Counted from the first letter of the stretch, positions 18,290 through 28,353 are shown. The stretch is 64,000 nt of DNA from Gemmataceae bacterium (GCA_022842245.1 JALHPZ010000034.1:1-64000); one strand, 5' to 3'. Notes: generated from the sequence alone by a model not told the origin. Program-made: numbers and translations.

Positions 18290-20509
18290 GTGGCGCTCAT
18301 TTCCAAAGACATCGTCCGTTGTTTCGCGCTTGCGTGGGTGATCGCGGTTGTTCCGGGACTTGGCGCGGCGGAAAAACCAATCACGTTCGTCAACGACATC
18401 GTCCCGGTACTAACCAAGGCGGGGTGCAATAGCGGAGCTTGCCACGCCAAGGCGGGTGGCGGGCAGAATGGATTCGAACTTTCGCTGCTGGGTTTCGAAT
18501 CGGCCGACGATTACGAACACATCGTTCTCGAAGCTCGTGGCCGGCGGCTGAACTACGGGAATCCGGAACAAAGCCTGTTTCTATTGAAAGCTTCCGGTCA
18601 GGTTCCGCACGGCGGCGGGACGCGACTACCCGCTACCAGCGCGGGCTATGGGGCCATTCGCGAATGGATTCGCGCCGGTGCGCCGAAGGACCCCGCGGGC
18701 GTGCCGGGTCTGGCAGCCTTGGAGGTTATTCCGAGCAAGGCCGTTCTGGCGCGCGGCGCGAAACAACCCCTCAAGGCGGTGGCCCGGTTCACCGATGGCA
18801 GCGTTCGCGATGTCACCGAGGTTGCCCTCTTTGAGTCGAACGACCGCGCCATGGCCGAGGTCTCCGACGCCGGCGTTGTGGCCGTGGCGGACCTGCCGGG
18901 CAAGGTGTCGGTGATGGTGCGCTACCGGGGCCGTGTCGCGGTCTTCAACGCCGCGGTACCGCTCGGCGCGCCGGTCGGTACGTTGCCGCCCGCGAAGAAC
19001 TTCATCGATACCGCCGTATTTATGAACTTGAAGGAGTTGGGGATTCCGCCGTCGCCAGTGTGCGACGACGCGACGTTCCTCCGGCGCGTCTCGCTCGACA
19101 TCGCCGGCCGCCTACCGACCGAAGCCGAAACGAAGGCGTTTCTCGCCGACACGGCCGCCGACAAGCGAGACCGTTGGATCGATGAGTTGTTGCGTAGTCC
19201 GGACTATGCCGATTTCTTCGCGGGAAAGTGGACGGCGGTCCTCAAGAACCGCCGCGACGACGCGAGTGACCTGGCAGCCAACTTCGCCTTCCACGCCTGG
19301 GTCCGCGACAGCTTGTTGGCGAACAAACCCTACGACCAGTTCGTTCGCGAACTCCTGGCCGCGACCGGTACCGTCCTCGGCAATCCGCCCGTCGCATGGT
19401 ACAAGCGCGTGAAGGAACCGAAGGATCAGATCGAAGACGTGGCACAGCTGTTCCTCGGCGTGCGGATGCAATGCGCCCAGTGCCACCACCACCCGTTCGA
19501 ACGATGGAGCCAGGACGACTATTACTCGCTCGCGGCGTTCTTCGCACAGGTCGGCCGCAAGCCGTCGGGCACGCGGGACGAAGACCTGATCTTCCACAAG
19601 CGCGGCGTGGCGACGGCCACGAACATGAAGTCGCGCGCGGCACTGAAACCCGCGGCGTTCGGCGACCCGATGCCCGCCATCGCTCCGGACGAAGACCCGC
19701 GCCTGCGGCTCGCCGACTGGATGAAATCCCCAACCAACCCGTTCTTCGCCAAAGCACTCGTGAACCGGTACTGGAAGCATTTCTTCCAGCGCGGGCTGAT
19801 CGAGCCTGAGGATGACATTCGCGATTCCAACCCGCCGTCGAATCCGGAGCTCCTCGCGGCCCTGGAATCGCACTTCGTGAAAAGCGGCTTCGACTTGAAG
19901 GACTTGGTGCGGACGATCGCGCGGTCGAACGCCTACCAGTTGAGCGCGACGCCGAACTCGCACAATGTCGGGGACCGTCAGAACTATTCGCGCTATTATC
20001 CCCGGCGGCTGCCGGCGGAAGTGCTGCTCGACGCGATCGACCAGTTGGCGGAGACACGGACCGATTTCGCGAATTTGCCAGCCGGCACGCGCGCCGTCGC
20101 CCTCCCGGACAACAGTTACAACCGGTCCTCGCCGTTCCTGCGCGTGTTCGGCCGGCCCGAAGGGCAGAGCGTGTGCGAATGCGAGCGCGTGCAATCGTCG
20201 AGCCTCGCGCAGAGCTTGCACCTGGTCAACGCCCCGGACATCAAGGGGAAACTCGCGAGCGCCGGCGGCCGTGCCGAGCGACTGGCGAAGGACGCCCGGC
20301 CGGCCGAGGAACGCGTGAAGGAACTGTACCGGGCCGCGTTCGCCCGCGAACCGAAGGCCGAAGAACTCAAGACCGCGCTCGCGTACCTCGCCGAAACGCG
20401 GCTGACCGCCGCCGGCAAACCGGTCGACCCGCAGCGTGCGGCCCGCGAAAACTGGCAGGACCTGATGTGGGCGTTGATCTCCGCAAAGGAATTCCTCTTC
20501 AACCACTGA
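18290..20509 (+). CDS. DUF1549/DUF1553 secreted cytochrome-like protein
   Basis: A 739-residue planctomycete-type protein. Start GTG 18290 has GGAG 7 bases upstream and gives a signal peptide ending GLGAA; the frame is open further upstream, but that part lacks protein character. Order: a planctomycete cytochrome-like segment with CNSGACH near residue 47, a bacterial Ig-like (BIG_2) domain (LEVIPSKAVLARGAKQPLKA), then DUF1549 (NFIDTAVFMNLKELGIPPSP) with CAQCHHHPFERWS, then DUF1553 (NPFFAKALVNRYWKHFFQRG). These proteins are periplasmic or surface proteins, possibly redox-linked, of unknown reaction. It overlaps the PPC-domain gene by one base (TGATG). Confidence 0.9.
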   Translation: MALISKDIVRCFALAWVIAVVPGLGAAEKPITFVNDIVPVLTKAGCNSGACHAKAGGGQNGFELSLLGFESADDYEHIVLEARGRRLNYGNPEQSLFLLKASGQVPHGGGTRLPATSAGYGAIREWIRAGAPKDPAGVPGLAALEVIPSKAVLARGAKQPLKAVARFTDGSVRDVTEVALFESNDRAMAEVSDAGVVAVADLPGKVSVMVRYRGRVAVFNAAVPLGAPVGTLPPAKNFIDTAVFMNLKELGIPPSPVCDDATFLRRVSLDIAGRLPTEAETKAFLADTAADKRDRWIDELLRSPDYADFFAGKWTAVLKNRRDDASDLAANFAFHAWVRDSLLANKPYDQFVRELLAATGTVLGNPPVAWYKRVKEPKDQIEDVAQLFLGVRMQCAQCHHHPFERWSQDDYYSLAAFFAQVGRKPSGTRDEDLIFHKRGVATATNMKSRAALKPAAFGDPMPAIAPDEDPRLRLADWMKSPTNPFFAKALVNRYWKHFFQRGLIEPEDDIRDSNPPSNPELLAALESHFVKSGFDLKDLVRTIARSNAYQLSATPNSHNVGDRQNYSRYYPRRLPAEVLLDAIDQLAETRTDFANLPAGTRAVALPDNSYNRSSPFLRVFGRPEGQSVCECERVQSSSLAQSLHLVNAPDIKGKLASAGGRAERLAKDARPAEERVKELYRAAFAREPKAEELKTALAYLAETRLTAAGKPVDPQRAARENWQDLMWALISAKEFLFNH

Positions 20510-22785
20510 TGCGAATCATGGCGAACCTATTCTCGAAGACCGCTCGCGTCGTTCTGGCCGGTGCGTTCCTGCTTGCGGGGGCCGCGCTGGCCACGGCGCA
20601 ATCGGTTGGCCTGCCGGCCCCCCGACTACTTTCGCTGGTGCCGATGGGCGGCAAGGCGGGCACGGATTTCGATGTCACGATCTCCGGCGAAAACCTCGAG
20701 GAGTTGGGCGAACTGGTTTTCTCGGATCCGCGGATTTCGGCCCGGCGGAAGATGGATGCGGCCGGCCAGCCCCTCGATAGCCAGTTCCACGTCACGATCG
20801 CGGCCGATTGTCCCGTCGGCCTCTATGAGGCTCGCGCGACGACCCGGCTCGGAGCGTCCTCCTCCCGGATCTTCGCCGTCGGAAGCCTCACCGAGGTGCA
20901 CCAGACGAAACCGAACCGCTCGCTGGCGACCGCTCTGGACCTGCCGATGAATTCAGTCTGCAATGGCACCGTCGCGGATCGGTCGGTCGACTATTACAAG
21001 TTTCCAGCGAAACTTGGCCAACGGGTGATCGTCGACTGTGCGACGCGCGGAATCGATTCCAAATTGAACGCGACCGTGATCATTGCCGACGCCACCGGTC
21101 GTGACCTGCTCGTCGAACGGCGGGGCGGGGTGCTCGACTTCGCCGTACCTGCGGACGGCACCTACGTCATCAAGATCCACGAATTGACCTACAAGGGCGG
21201 CCCGGCATTCTACTACCGCCTCGGCCTGTGGGAGCAGGCACCTGGGACGCCGATCGTGCGACAACCGGGTACGAAACCGGTGAACGCCTTCTCCTGGCCG
21301 CCCACCGGACTGCCCGCGGCGGCGGCGGGGCAGGAAGTCGAACCGAACGACGCACCCGAGAAGGCCCAACGTATCACGCTCCCCTGCGACATCGCCGGCC
21401 GGTTCTTCCCCGCCGCCGACGTCGACCGCTTCGAGTTCACCGCCAAGAAGGGCGAGGAATGGTGGATCGAGGTGGCCTCCGAACGGCTCGGCCTGCCGAC
21501 CGATCCGGCCGTGCTCGTGCAACGAGTCGTAAAAGGGGCTAATGGTGCACCGGATTCGCTGGTGGATGTTCTGGAACTGTCCGACATCCCCAGCCCCGTG
21601 AAGGTGTCCAGCAACGGCTACGCCTACGACGGCCCGCCGTACAACGCCGGCAGCGCCGATGTCCTCGGCAAGTTCGTCGCGCCCGATGACGGCGTGTATC
21701 GCCTGCAACTCACCGACCTTTTCGGCGGCACGCGCAGCGAACCCGGTCACGTTTACCGGTTGATCGTCCGCAAAGCCCAGCCCGATTTCGCGTTGGTCGC
21801 CTGGGCGCTCCATATGGAACTGCGCAACGGCGACCGGAACGCGCTTTCGAAGCCGCTAGCGCTGCGAGGCGGTGCCACGATGGCATTGGAAGTAGTGGCC
21901 GTGCGACGCGACGGCTTTACGGGTCCGATCGAACTGTCGCTCGAAGGATTGCCGGAGGGCGTGACGGCCAAAGGACTGACGATCCCGGCGGGCCAATCGC
22001 GGGGCATGATGCTCGTGACCGCGAAATCGAACGCGCCGCGGGGCTACGCGAATGCGCGGTTCGTCGGCCGCGCGGTCGTGGCCGGCCAACCGGTCGAACG
22101 CCCATGTCGTCTCGCATCGGTGGCCTGGCCGATTCCCGACTCGTGGGGCGAAATTCCCAGCCCGCGCCTGCTCGCCGACGTGCCGGTGAGTGTGAACAAT
22201 CAGGATCTCGCCCCGCTGACGATCGCCGCGAAGAAACCGGTGATCGAGGCGAAGGCCGGTACCAAAGTCGTCGTGCCGCTGGTTCATACGCGCACGAGCG
22301 ATTTCTCCGGTGACAAGATTTCGATGCGCGCCGTCGGCGCGGGATTCGAGCGGGCACCGGCGTTCAGTCTTCCCGTGCAGGCGGCCGAGTCGGAAATCAC
22401 GTTCGACCTGGCCTCGCTCAAGGTGCCGCCGGGCGAATATACCGTGTCGATCCTCGGAGGCGGAGTCGTGAAGTACCGCCATCGCCCGGATGCGATCGAA
22501 GCGGCCGAGTCGACCTCGAAAAAGATGCGGGCCGAAGTGCAGTCGCTGGAGTTGGAAGTCAAGAAGCTGGCGACGGAAGCCGGTCAGGCGCCGGTTGGCA
22601 AAAAGGAGCAGATGGTGAAAATGCTGGAAGCCGTCAACGCGAAGATGAAGGCGGCGACGACCGCGCTGAGCGCGGCGCAGCAGCAACTGGACCGCGCGAA
22701 GCAGGCGGCGCAGCCTCGCGACATTGCCGATATTCTCGTATGCGAACCGTTCACGATTCGCGTCCTCCCGGCGGAGACGAAATGA
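20509..22785 (+). CDS. PPC-domain secreted protein
   Basis: 758 residues from ATG 20509 (ATG 20518 is an alternative that also keeps the signal peptide ending ATAQ). An IPT/TIG-like opening (SLVPMGGKAGTDFDVTISGE) is followed by two bacterial pre-peptidase C-terminal (PPC) beta-sandwiches (for example YYKFPAKLGQRVIVDC and DRFEFTAKKGEEWWIEV), then Ig-like repeats. A coiled-coil near residues 670-745 is rich in Lys/Glu/Ala. It is the middle member of the recurrent DUF1553–PPC–DUF1501 planctomycete set and is probably secreted and surface-associated. The stop overlaps the next ATG by 4 bases. Confidence 0.85.
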   Translation: MRIMANLFSKTARVVLAGAFLLAGAALATAQSVGLPAPRLLSLVPMGGKAGTDFDVTISGENLEELGELVFSDPRISARRKMDAAGQPLDSQFHVTIAADCPVGLYEARATTRLGASSSRIFAVGSLTEVHQTKPNRSLATALDLPMNSVCNGTVADRSVDYYKFPAKLGQRVIVDCATRGIDSKLNATVIIADATGRDLLVERRGGVLDFAVPADGTYVIKIHELTYKGGPAFYYRLGLWEQAPGTPIVRQPGTKPVNAFSWPPTGLPAAAAGQEVEPNDAPEKAQRITLPCDIAGRFFPAADVDRFEFTAKKGEEWWIEVASERLGLPTDPAVLVQRVVKGANGAPDSLVDVLELSDIPSPVKVSSNGYAYDGPPYNAGSADVLGKFVAPDDGVYRLQLTDLFGGTRSEPGHVYRLIVRKAQPDFALVAWALHMELRNGDRNALSKPLALRGGATMALEVVAVRRDGFTGPIELSLEGLPEGVTAKGLTIPAGQSRGMMLVTAKSNAPRGYANARFVGRAVVAGQPVERPCRLASVAWPIPDSWGEIPSPRLLADVPVSVNNQDLAPLTIAAKKPVIEAKAGTKVVVPLVHTRTSDFSGDKISMRAVGAGFERAPAFSLPVQAAESEITFDLASLKVPPGEYTVSILGGGVVKYRHRPDAIEAAESTSKKMRAEVQSLELEVKKLATEAGQAPVGKKEQMVKMLEAVNAKMKAATTALSAAQQQLDRAKQAAQPRDIADILVCEPFTIRVLPAETK

Positions 22786-24209
22786 GTCATTCTCCCGAAC
22801 GTTGTCGTGGTCCGGTGCCGTTCGGCGCGACGGGCCGCCGCGCGTTTCTCCAGGCCGGGTTGGCCGGATTCGGAACGCTGAGCCTGCCGGGGTTGTTCAA
22901 ACTCCGTGCTCGTGCGGCCGAGCCCGCGACCGCGGCCAGTGAGCGTAAGGCCGTCATCATGGTCTGGCAGCCCGGCGGACTGTCCCACATCGATTCCTAC
23001 GATCCGAAGCCCGATTCCGGTAGCGAATACGCCGGTCCCTTCCAGCCGATCGCCACGCGCGTGCCCGGCCTGCGCTTCACCGAACTGCTGCCGCGACAGG
23101 CCGCCCTTGCCGACAAACTCGTGGTGCTGCGCTCGATGCGGCAGAGCGCCGGCGGCCACCCCGCCGGTTCCATGCAGTTGCTCTCCGGCGACCCCGACAC
23201 GCGCGACAAGCCCAAGCCCAAATACCCCGACTGGATGACCGTCTCGAACTACCTGCTCGCGAAGAAGGGGCCCCGCGGGAACCCGCTCCCGGCCTACGTC
23301 GGCATCAACCCGCCGCTCGAATACAACGGCCCCGCCTATCTCGGCGACGCCTACAACCCCTTCGTCGTCTCCGGCGACCCGAACGCGCCCACCTTCAGCG
23401 TGCCGAACATCGGATTGTCGGACGCCGACGAGGCCCGCCGACTCGACCGCCGCGCGACTCTGCGGCAGAAACTCGATACGCTCGACCGGAGTTTCGACCG
23501 GGCTCGCGAACTCGGCGCCCTCGACGATTTCGAATCGCAAGCGCTCGGCCTGCTGACCGACCCGAAGACGAAGATCGCGTTCGACCTCAGCCGTGAACCG
23601 GCGGTCGTCCGCGACCGTTACGGCCGCAACGCCTGGGGCCAGCAGTTGCTGCTCGCGCGGCGTCTGGTCGAGGCGGGTGTGGACGTGCTCACGACCAGCC
23701 TGAGCGGCCCGCTGTGCGGGCGCGTCGGCAACTGGGACGACCACGCGGTGAACCACCACGTCTTCGATGCGATGAAGTTCCGGGCCGAAGTGTACGATCG
23801 GGCCGTCTCGGCGCTGGTGGAGGACATTTATCAGCGCGGTCTGGACAAGCGCGTACTCGTGGTCGTGACCGGGGAATTCGGCCGCACTCCAAAGATCAGC
23901 TACGCTCCGAGCACGGGCGCCGGCAACGCGAGCGCCGCGGCGGGCACGACGCAGCCGGGACGGGATCACTGGCCTCGCGGCTTCTCGAATATCTGGTTCG
24001 GAGGCGGGATCGCCCCCGGCCGTTTCGTTGGAGCCACGGATCGCCGCGGCGAGGATTCCATCGAACGCGTCTGTGGCCCGGGCGACTTCCTCGCCACGAT
24101 CTACCATCACTTGGGCATCGACTACGCCAAGACGTTCATCCACGACTTTAACGGGCGCCCCACGGCCATCGTCGACCGCGGAAAAGCGATTCCCGAACTA
24201 ATGGGCTGA
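22782..24209 (+). CDS. DUF1501 protein, Tat-exported
   Basis: 475 residues; the start ATG 22782 overlaps the PPC gene stop (ATGA). A Tat-like leader with GRRAFLQAGLAGFG is followed by a DUF1501 alkaline-phosphatase-superfamily fold: VIMVWQPGGLSHIDSYDPKP near the N-terminus supplies the metal-site region and GEFGRTPKISY the second conserved block. The C-terminal part has GRDHWPRGFSNIWFGGG. Members are exported, and their enzymatic role is unproven; sulfatase- or phosphatase-like chemistry is suggested by fold. It closes a three-gene operon with the DUF1549/1553 and PPC genes. Confidence 0.9.
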   Translation: MSHSPERCRGPVPFGATGRRAFLQAGLAGFGTLSLPGLFKLRARAAEPATAASERKAVIMVWQPGGLSHIDSYDPKPDSGSEYAGPFQPIATRVPGLRFTELLPRQAALADKLVVLRSMRQSAGGHPAGSMQLLSGDPDTRDKPKPKYPDWMTVSNYLLAKKGPRGNPLPAYVGINPPLEYNGPAYLGDAYNPFVVSGDPNAPTFSVPNIGLSDADEARRLDRRATLRQKLDTLDRSFDRARELGALDDFESQALGLLTDPKTKIAFDLSREPAVVRDRYGRNAWGQQLLLARRLVEAGVDVLTTSLSGPLCGRVGNWDDHAVNHHVFDAMKFRAEVYDRAVSALVEDIYQRGLDKRVLVVVTGEFGRTPKISYAPSTGAGNASAAAGTTQPGRDHWPRGFSNIWFGGGIAPGRFVGATDRRGEDSIERVCGPGDFLATIYHHLGIDYAKTFIHDFNGRPTAIVDRGKAIPELMG

Positions 24210-24343
24210 ATGGATCGTCGTCGAGACCTGCGTGAAGCGCCGACTTCAAGCTATTCGATTGCGTTTCCAATAAGGCTCGGTTATTGATCGTATACCCGCC
24301 GTCCGTGTCTTCTCGCCGCGACCTATCCCATCGGAGAGCCTCC

Positions 24344-25681
24344 ATGTTCCCCTCCCGCCGCGGCTTCCTGCAAATTGGCGGCCTCGGCCTTGGCGGGCTG
24401 TGCCTCCCCCAACTCTTGCGAGCCGAGTCCAAAGCCGGGCGCGCGTCGTCCCCGAAATCGGTGATCCTTATTTATCTGGTCGGTGGCCCGCCGCACCAGG
24501 ACATGTTCGATCTGAAGCCGGACGCGCCCAAGGAAATTGCCGGTCCCTGGAAGCCGATCGCGACGAACGTGACCGGCATCCGGATTTGCGAGGCGTTCCC
24601 ACGCATTGCGAAGATGATGGACAAATTCACGATCATCCGTTCGCTGGTCGGCAACCAGGCGGATCACGATGCGATTCAGGTCTTCAATGGCCGTCACGTC
24701 CGCACGCCAAAGCCAAGCGGCGGATGGCCGCAATTCGGATCGGTGGTCGCCAAACTGCAAGGGCCGGCGGATCGTGCCGTCCCGCCGTACATCAGCCTGT
24801 GCTACACCTGCACTCACGGGCCGTACAACGAGCCGGGACCGGGATTCCTCGGCCCATCGCTAGCGCCGTTCCAACCGTCCGGTCCGTCCCGTGAAAACAT
24901 GTTGCTTCGCGGCATCTCCGTGAACCGGTTGGCCGACCGCCAGGCGATCCTGCGATCGTTCGACGACGCCCGCCGCGAGACCGATGCCACCGGCACAATG
25001 TCCGCGCTCGATTCGTTCAACGGGCAGGCGTTCGGCCTGCTGACGTCCTCGAAACTCGCAACGGCGCTCGACCTCTCGAAGGAAGACCCGAAGGTCGTCG
25101 CCCGGTACGGCACGGGGGACCCGAAGATCCACATGGATGGCAACGGCGCGCCGCGGGTGCCGCAAAGCATGCTCATGGCTCGCCGCCTGATCGAAGCCGG
25201 CGCACGGGTGGTCACGCTGAACTACAGCAAGTGGGACTGGCACGGCGGCCGAAACACGGAAGGGCGGGCCGATAACAACATTTTCCTCCGCGAGAAGGAG
25301 GACTTCCCCGTCTTCGATCAGTGTGTGAGCGCGTTGGTCGAAGACTTGCACCAGCGAGGGCTGTCCGACGATTGCACGGTGGCGATCCTGGGTGAGTTCG
25401 GCCGGACGCCGAAGATCAGCGCGCAGGTCGGCCGTGACCACTGGCCGCAAGTGAACTGCGTGCTGCTGGCAGGCGGGGGAATGAAGCACGGGCAGGTGAT
25501 CGGTTCCACCGACCGCATCGCCGGGGAAGCGGCGTCGCGCCCCGTGGCCTTCGGTGAACTCTATGCAACCCTGTACCAGAACCTCGGCATCGACGTCAGC
25601 CGGACGACCGTCACGGACATCGAAGGCCGCCCGCAGTTCCTGGTCGACGACAACGCACGTCCGATCACCGAACTGGCATGA
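24344..25681 (+). CDS. Second DUF1501 protein, Tat-exported
   Basis: 445 residues from ATG 24344 with GGAG 8 bases before it; an upstream in-frame ATG at 24284 is rejected because it hides the Tat leader SRRGFLQIGGLGLGG. Conserved blocks match the previous gene: LIYLVGGPPHQDMFDLKP, GEFGRTPKISAQVGRDHWPQ and ATLYQNLGID. It is a paralogue rather than a recent copy, since the two differ over most of their length. The 134-base gap suggests its own promoter, although no strong terminator was seen after the first DUF1501 gene. Confidence 0.9.
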   Translation: MFPSRRGFLQIGGLGLGGLCLPQLLRAESKAGRASSPKSVILIYLVGGPPHQDMFDLKPDAPKEIAGPWKPIATNVTGIRICEAFPRIAKMMDKFTIIRSLVGNQADHDAIQVFNGRHVRTPKPSGGWPQFGSVVAKLQGPADRAVPPYISLCYTCTHGPYNEPGPGFLGPSLAPFQPSGPSRENMLLRGISVNRLADRQAILRSFDDARRETDATGTMSALDSFNGQAFGLLTSSKLATALDLSKEDPKVVARYGTGDPKIHMDGNGAPRVPQSMLMARRLIEAGARVVTLNYSKWDWHGGRNTEGRADNNIFLREKEDFPVFDQCVSALVEDLHQRGLSDDCTVAILGEFGRTPKISAQVGRDHWPQVNCVLLAGGGMKHGQVIGSTDRIAGEAASRPVAFGELYATLYQNLGIDVSRTTVTDIEGRPQFLVDDNARPITELA

Positions 25682-25882
25682 GACTGATCGAAGCATCCAC
25701 CCTTTCGCACCTCGCACGGGTGGTGTGCATCATTGCCCCCCATTCGAAATGGCGACGATTCCGGGGCACCCGAAGGTCGACAAGTCGTACAGCCCCATCG
25801 GTCATTCCCGTCGGGACCAAGGCACGAACGGAAACGGAATCCCTCTCAACCGTGGGAATGGCGGAGGGGGCGAAGAGGGCCG

Positions 25883-27493
25883 TCACGCCGGGAGGTCGAA
25901 CGTCAGGAGCGGTTCGGGCTTGAGTTCGGCGGCGACAGTGACGGTGAAGGTACTGCCGCGGCCGAGTTCGCTTTTGAGGGCGACATCGCCGCCGAGGAGC
26001 TTGGCGAGTTCTCGAACGATGGAAAGGCCGAGACCGGTGCCACCCTGCTCGCGGGTGAGGGGGTTGGCGCTCTGACGGAACTTGTCGAAGACCGTGTCCT
26101 GCTCGTCGAGCGCGATCCCGACGCCGGTGTCTTCAACGGCGAGGGCGAGCGTGCCGTCCACGACCGACGCCGCGAGCGTAACGCGGCCACCCTCGGGCGT
26201 AAACTTGATCGCGTTCGAGATCAGGTTCGCGAGGATCTGTCGCAGCTTGCCCGCGTCCTGTTTCACGGGGGGCAGATTGGCTGGCACGGCGAGTCGCAGC
26301 TCGACGTTTTTTTTCTCGGCCGCCTGTTTGTGAGTCGCGAGGATCGCCTCGCACAATGCGGCCGCGTGGATCGGTTCAGGATGCAGCCGCATCTTGCCCG
26401 ACTCGGCCTTGGCGAGGTCCAGCACGTCGTTGATGAGCGCGAGGAGTTGCTGGCCGCTGGTCATGATGTTTGCGGCGTAGCGGTGTTGCTTCTCGGTCAG
26501 GTTCTCCGCGTTCAGCAGCACCTCGCTGAAACCGATGATGCTGTTCAAGGGTGTGCGAAGTTCGTGGCTCATGGTGGAGAGGAAGTCGCCCTTGAGGCGG
26601 TTCGATTCGTACAGGGCCATGTTGACGCGGGCGAGTTCGTCGACTTTGCGGTCGAGGTCGGCGATTAGGCCGCGGTTGCGGTCCTGCATGCTGGTCAGGT
26701 TGCGGAGCATGCGGTTGAAAGCGATGGAAAGGTCTTCGAATTCGTCGCCGGTCTGGATTTCGGAGCGAACGTTGAGTTCGCCGGCGGCGATGGCTTCGCT
26801 CACGTCCTTGAGGTGCTTGACCGGCTTGACGATGACATAGCGGATGATGAGGTAGCTGCCGGCGAGGATGAGGACGGTGGTGCCGAAGGCGAAGGCAATG
26901 AGCAGGGCGCGGTTCTGGTGGAAGCCGGTCTCGATCATTTCGGTGGACATGCGGACGGAGACCATGCCGAGAAGGTCGCCTTCCTTGAGGTCGGGCAAGG
27001 GGTTGGCGACTTCTGCGCCCTTGCGGTGGCAGTCGACGCACGAACGGCCGGCGCGGACGGGGGCGTAATATTGGTAAAGTTTCTCGGCGGGCATCAGGAA
27101 GGACTGTTCGGACTTGGTGGCGTCCTGCTGGAAGGCCTGGAGGATCGTCTGCTCCTCGGCGGACGGTTGGAGGTCGGCGTGGCCGCCGGGGATGGCGGAA
27201 AGAAGCTTGGACTTGTAGCTGCGCAAGTGGGCCGGGAGGTCGTCCTCGGCGAGTTTCTGGAAGCGGTCGAGGGACTCCCGGAGATCGGGCTTGGCGTGGA
27301 CCCGGGCGATGACCGTGGGCACCAGCGTCTGGCCGGTGTTCTGAAGTTGATCGTAGGCCAGGGCCTCGGTCTGGCGGGCGTAGACGACGAAGCTGACGGA
27401 CATGAGCAGGACGACGCCGGCACCGAGCAGGTAGCGGCATTTGCGCTCGAGGCCGGATTCGCCGATCAACCGTTTGAAGCCGCGATAGGACAT
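25883..27493 (-). CDS. Sensor histidine kinase with c-type haem (DUF3365) sensor
   Basis: A 536-residue membrane kinase. A transmembrane helix lies at about 21-39 and a periplasmic DUF3365/Tll0287-like sensor at 45-190 has one CVDCH haem motif at 152-156. A second helix (about 197-220) leads to a HAMP linker and a HisKA domain with SHELRTPLN, where H310 is the phospho-acceptor. The HATPase_c domain shows NLISNAIKF, DTGVGI and GTGLGLSIV. It probably senses redox state, oxygen or NO through haem. No response regulator lies next to it. It begins 6 bases after mutM on the same strand, so the two are likely co-transcribed. Confidence 0.93.
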   Translation of the reverse strand: MSYRGFKRLIGESGLERKCRYLLGAGVVLLMSVSFVVYARQTEALAYDQLQNTGQTLVPTVIARVHAKPDLRESLDRFQKLAEDDLPAHLRSYKSKLLSAIPGGHADLQPSAEEQTILQAFQQDATKSEQSFLMPAEKLYQYYAPVRAGRSCVDCHRKGAEVANPLPDLKEGDLLGMVSVRMSTEMIETGFHQNRALLIAFAFGTTVLILAGSYLIIRYVIVKPVKHLKDVSEAIAAGELNVRSEIQTGDEFEDLSIAFNRMLRNLTSMQDRNRGLIADLDRKVDELARVNMALYESNRLKGDFLSTMSHELRTPLNSIIGFSEVLLNAENLTEKQHRYAANIMTSGQQLLALINDVLDLAKAESGKMRLHPEPIHAAALCEAILATHKQAAEKKNVELRLAVPANLPPVKQDAGKLRQILANLISNAIKFTPEGGRVTLAASVVDGTLALAVEDTGVGIALDEQDTVFDKFRQSANPLTREQGGTGLGLSIVRELAKLLGGDVALKSELGRGSTFTVTVAAELKPEPLLTFDLPA

Positions 27494-27499
27494 GCAGGC

Positions 27500-28315
27500 T
27501 CACTTCTGGCAGCGCGGGCAATGGTGGGAGGATCGGCCCGCATGGCGGGCAACGGCGATCGGCGTCCGGCAAGCCGGGCACGGCTGGCCCGTGCGGCCGT
27601 AGACGGCGAATTCTTCTTGAAAGCCGCCCTTCAGGCCGGAACCGCCGATGTAGTCGCGGATCGTCGATCCGCGACCGTCGATCGCGCGCCGCAGCACCAC
27701 CTCGACGGCGCAGCGTAGCGATTCGGCTTGTGTTCGGGTCATCGTATTCGCCCGCCGGCCGGGGTGAACGCCCGCGCGGAACAGGGATTCGTCCGCATAG
27801 ATGTTCCCGACGCCTGCCAATACGGTTTGGTCGAGCAGCACGGCTTTCACGCAGCGAGTGGTTCCCCTCAGCGCGGCGAACCAGTATTCGGGCTCGAGGG
27901 CGAACGGTTCCGGTCCGAGCCGCGCGTTCAAATGTTCGGCGAGGGCGCCGGGCGATGCGAACAGCGTGGCGGAGCCGAATCGGCGAACGTCGCGGAAACG
28001 GAGTTCGCGGCCGTCGTCGAGCGGGAATCGCAAATGTGTATGGTCGGCCAGCGGTTCCGGCTCGGGGTGCACGGTCAGTTGGCCGGTCATGCCCAGGTGG
28101 AGCACGAGCGTGGCGTCGCCGGCGAGCCGGACGAGGATCCACTTGCCGCGGCGGTCAATGGCGTCGATGCGTCGGCCGGCGACGCGGGGCGTCCAGGCAG
28201 GCTTCCACGGCGATCGGAGCTTGTGCCGCCCAACGCGAACCGCACCAATCGTGCGGCCGACGAGGAGCGGGCGAAGATCGCGCACGACGGTTTCGACTTC
28301 CGGCAGTTCAGGCAT
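27500..28315 (-). CDS. mutM: Formamidopyrimidine-DNA glycosylase
   Basis: Base-excision repair enzyme that removes 8-oxoguanine and formamidopyrimidines and nicks the abasic site. It is 271 residues, normal length. The N-terminal MPELPEVETV carries the catalytic Pro2 and Glu3, a conserved lysine lies in the HLGMTGQL region, and GVGNIYADESLFRAGVHP is intact. A C-terminal zinc finger (CPAC…CPRC) ends the protein. Its ATG is only 38 bases from the ATG of trpB on the other strand, so the two promoters must overlap. The haem kinase gene follows 6 bases downstream. Confidence 0.97.
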   Translation of the reverse strand: MPELPEVETVVRDLRPLLVGRTIGAVRVGRHKLRSPWKPAWTPRVAGRRIDAIDRRGKWILVRLAGDATLVLHLGMTGQLTVHPEPEPLADHTHLRFPLDDGRELRFRDVRRFGSATLFASPGALAEHLNARLGPEPFALEPEYWFAALRGTTRCVKAVLLDQTVLAGVGNIYADESLFRAGVHPGRRANTMTRTQAESLRCAVEVVLRRAIDGRGSTIRDYIGGSGLKGGFQEEFAVYGRTGQPCPACRTPIAVARHAGRSSHHCPRCQK

Positions 28316-28353
28316 GCCTACAATGGCCCCACGAGCGAACTTGGAGTGATGAT

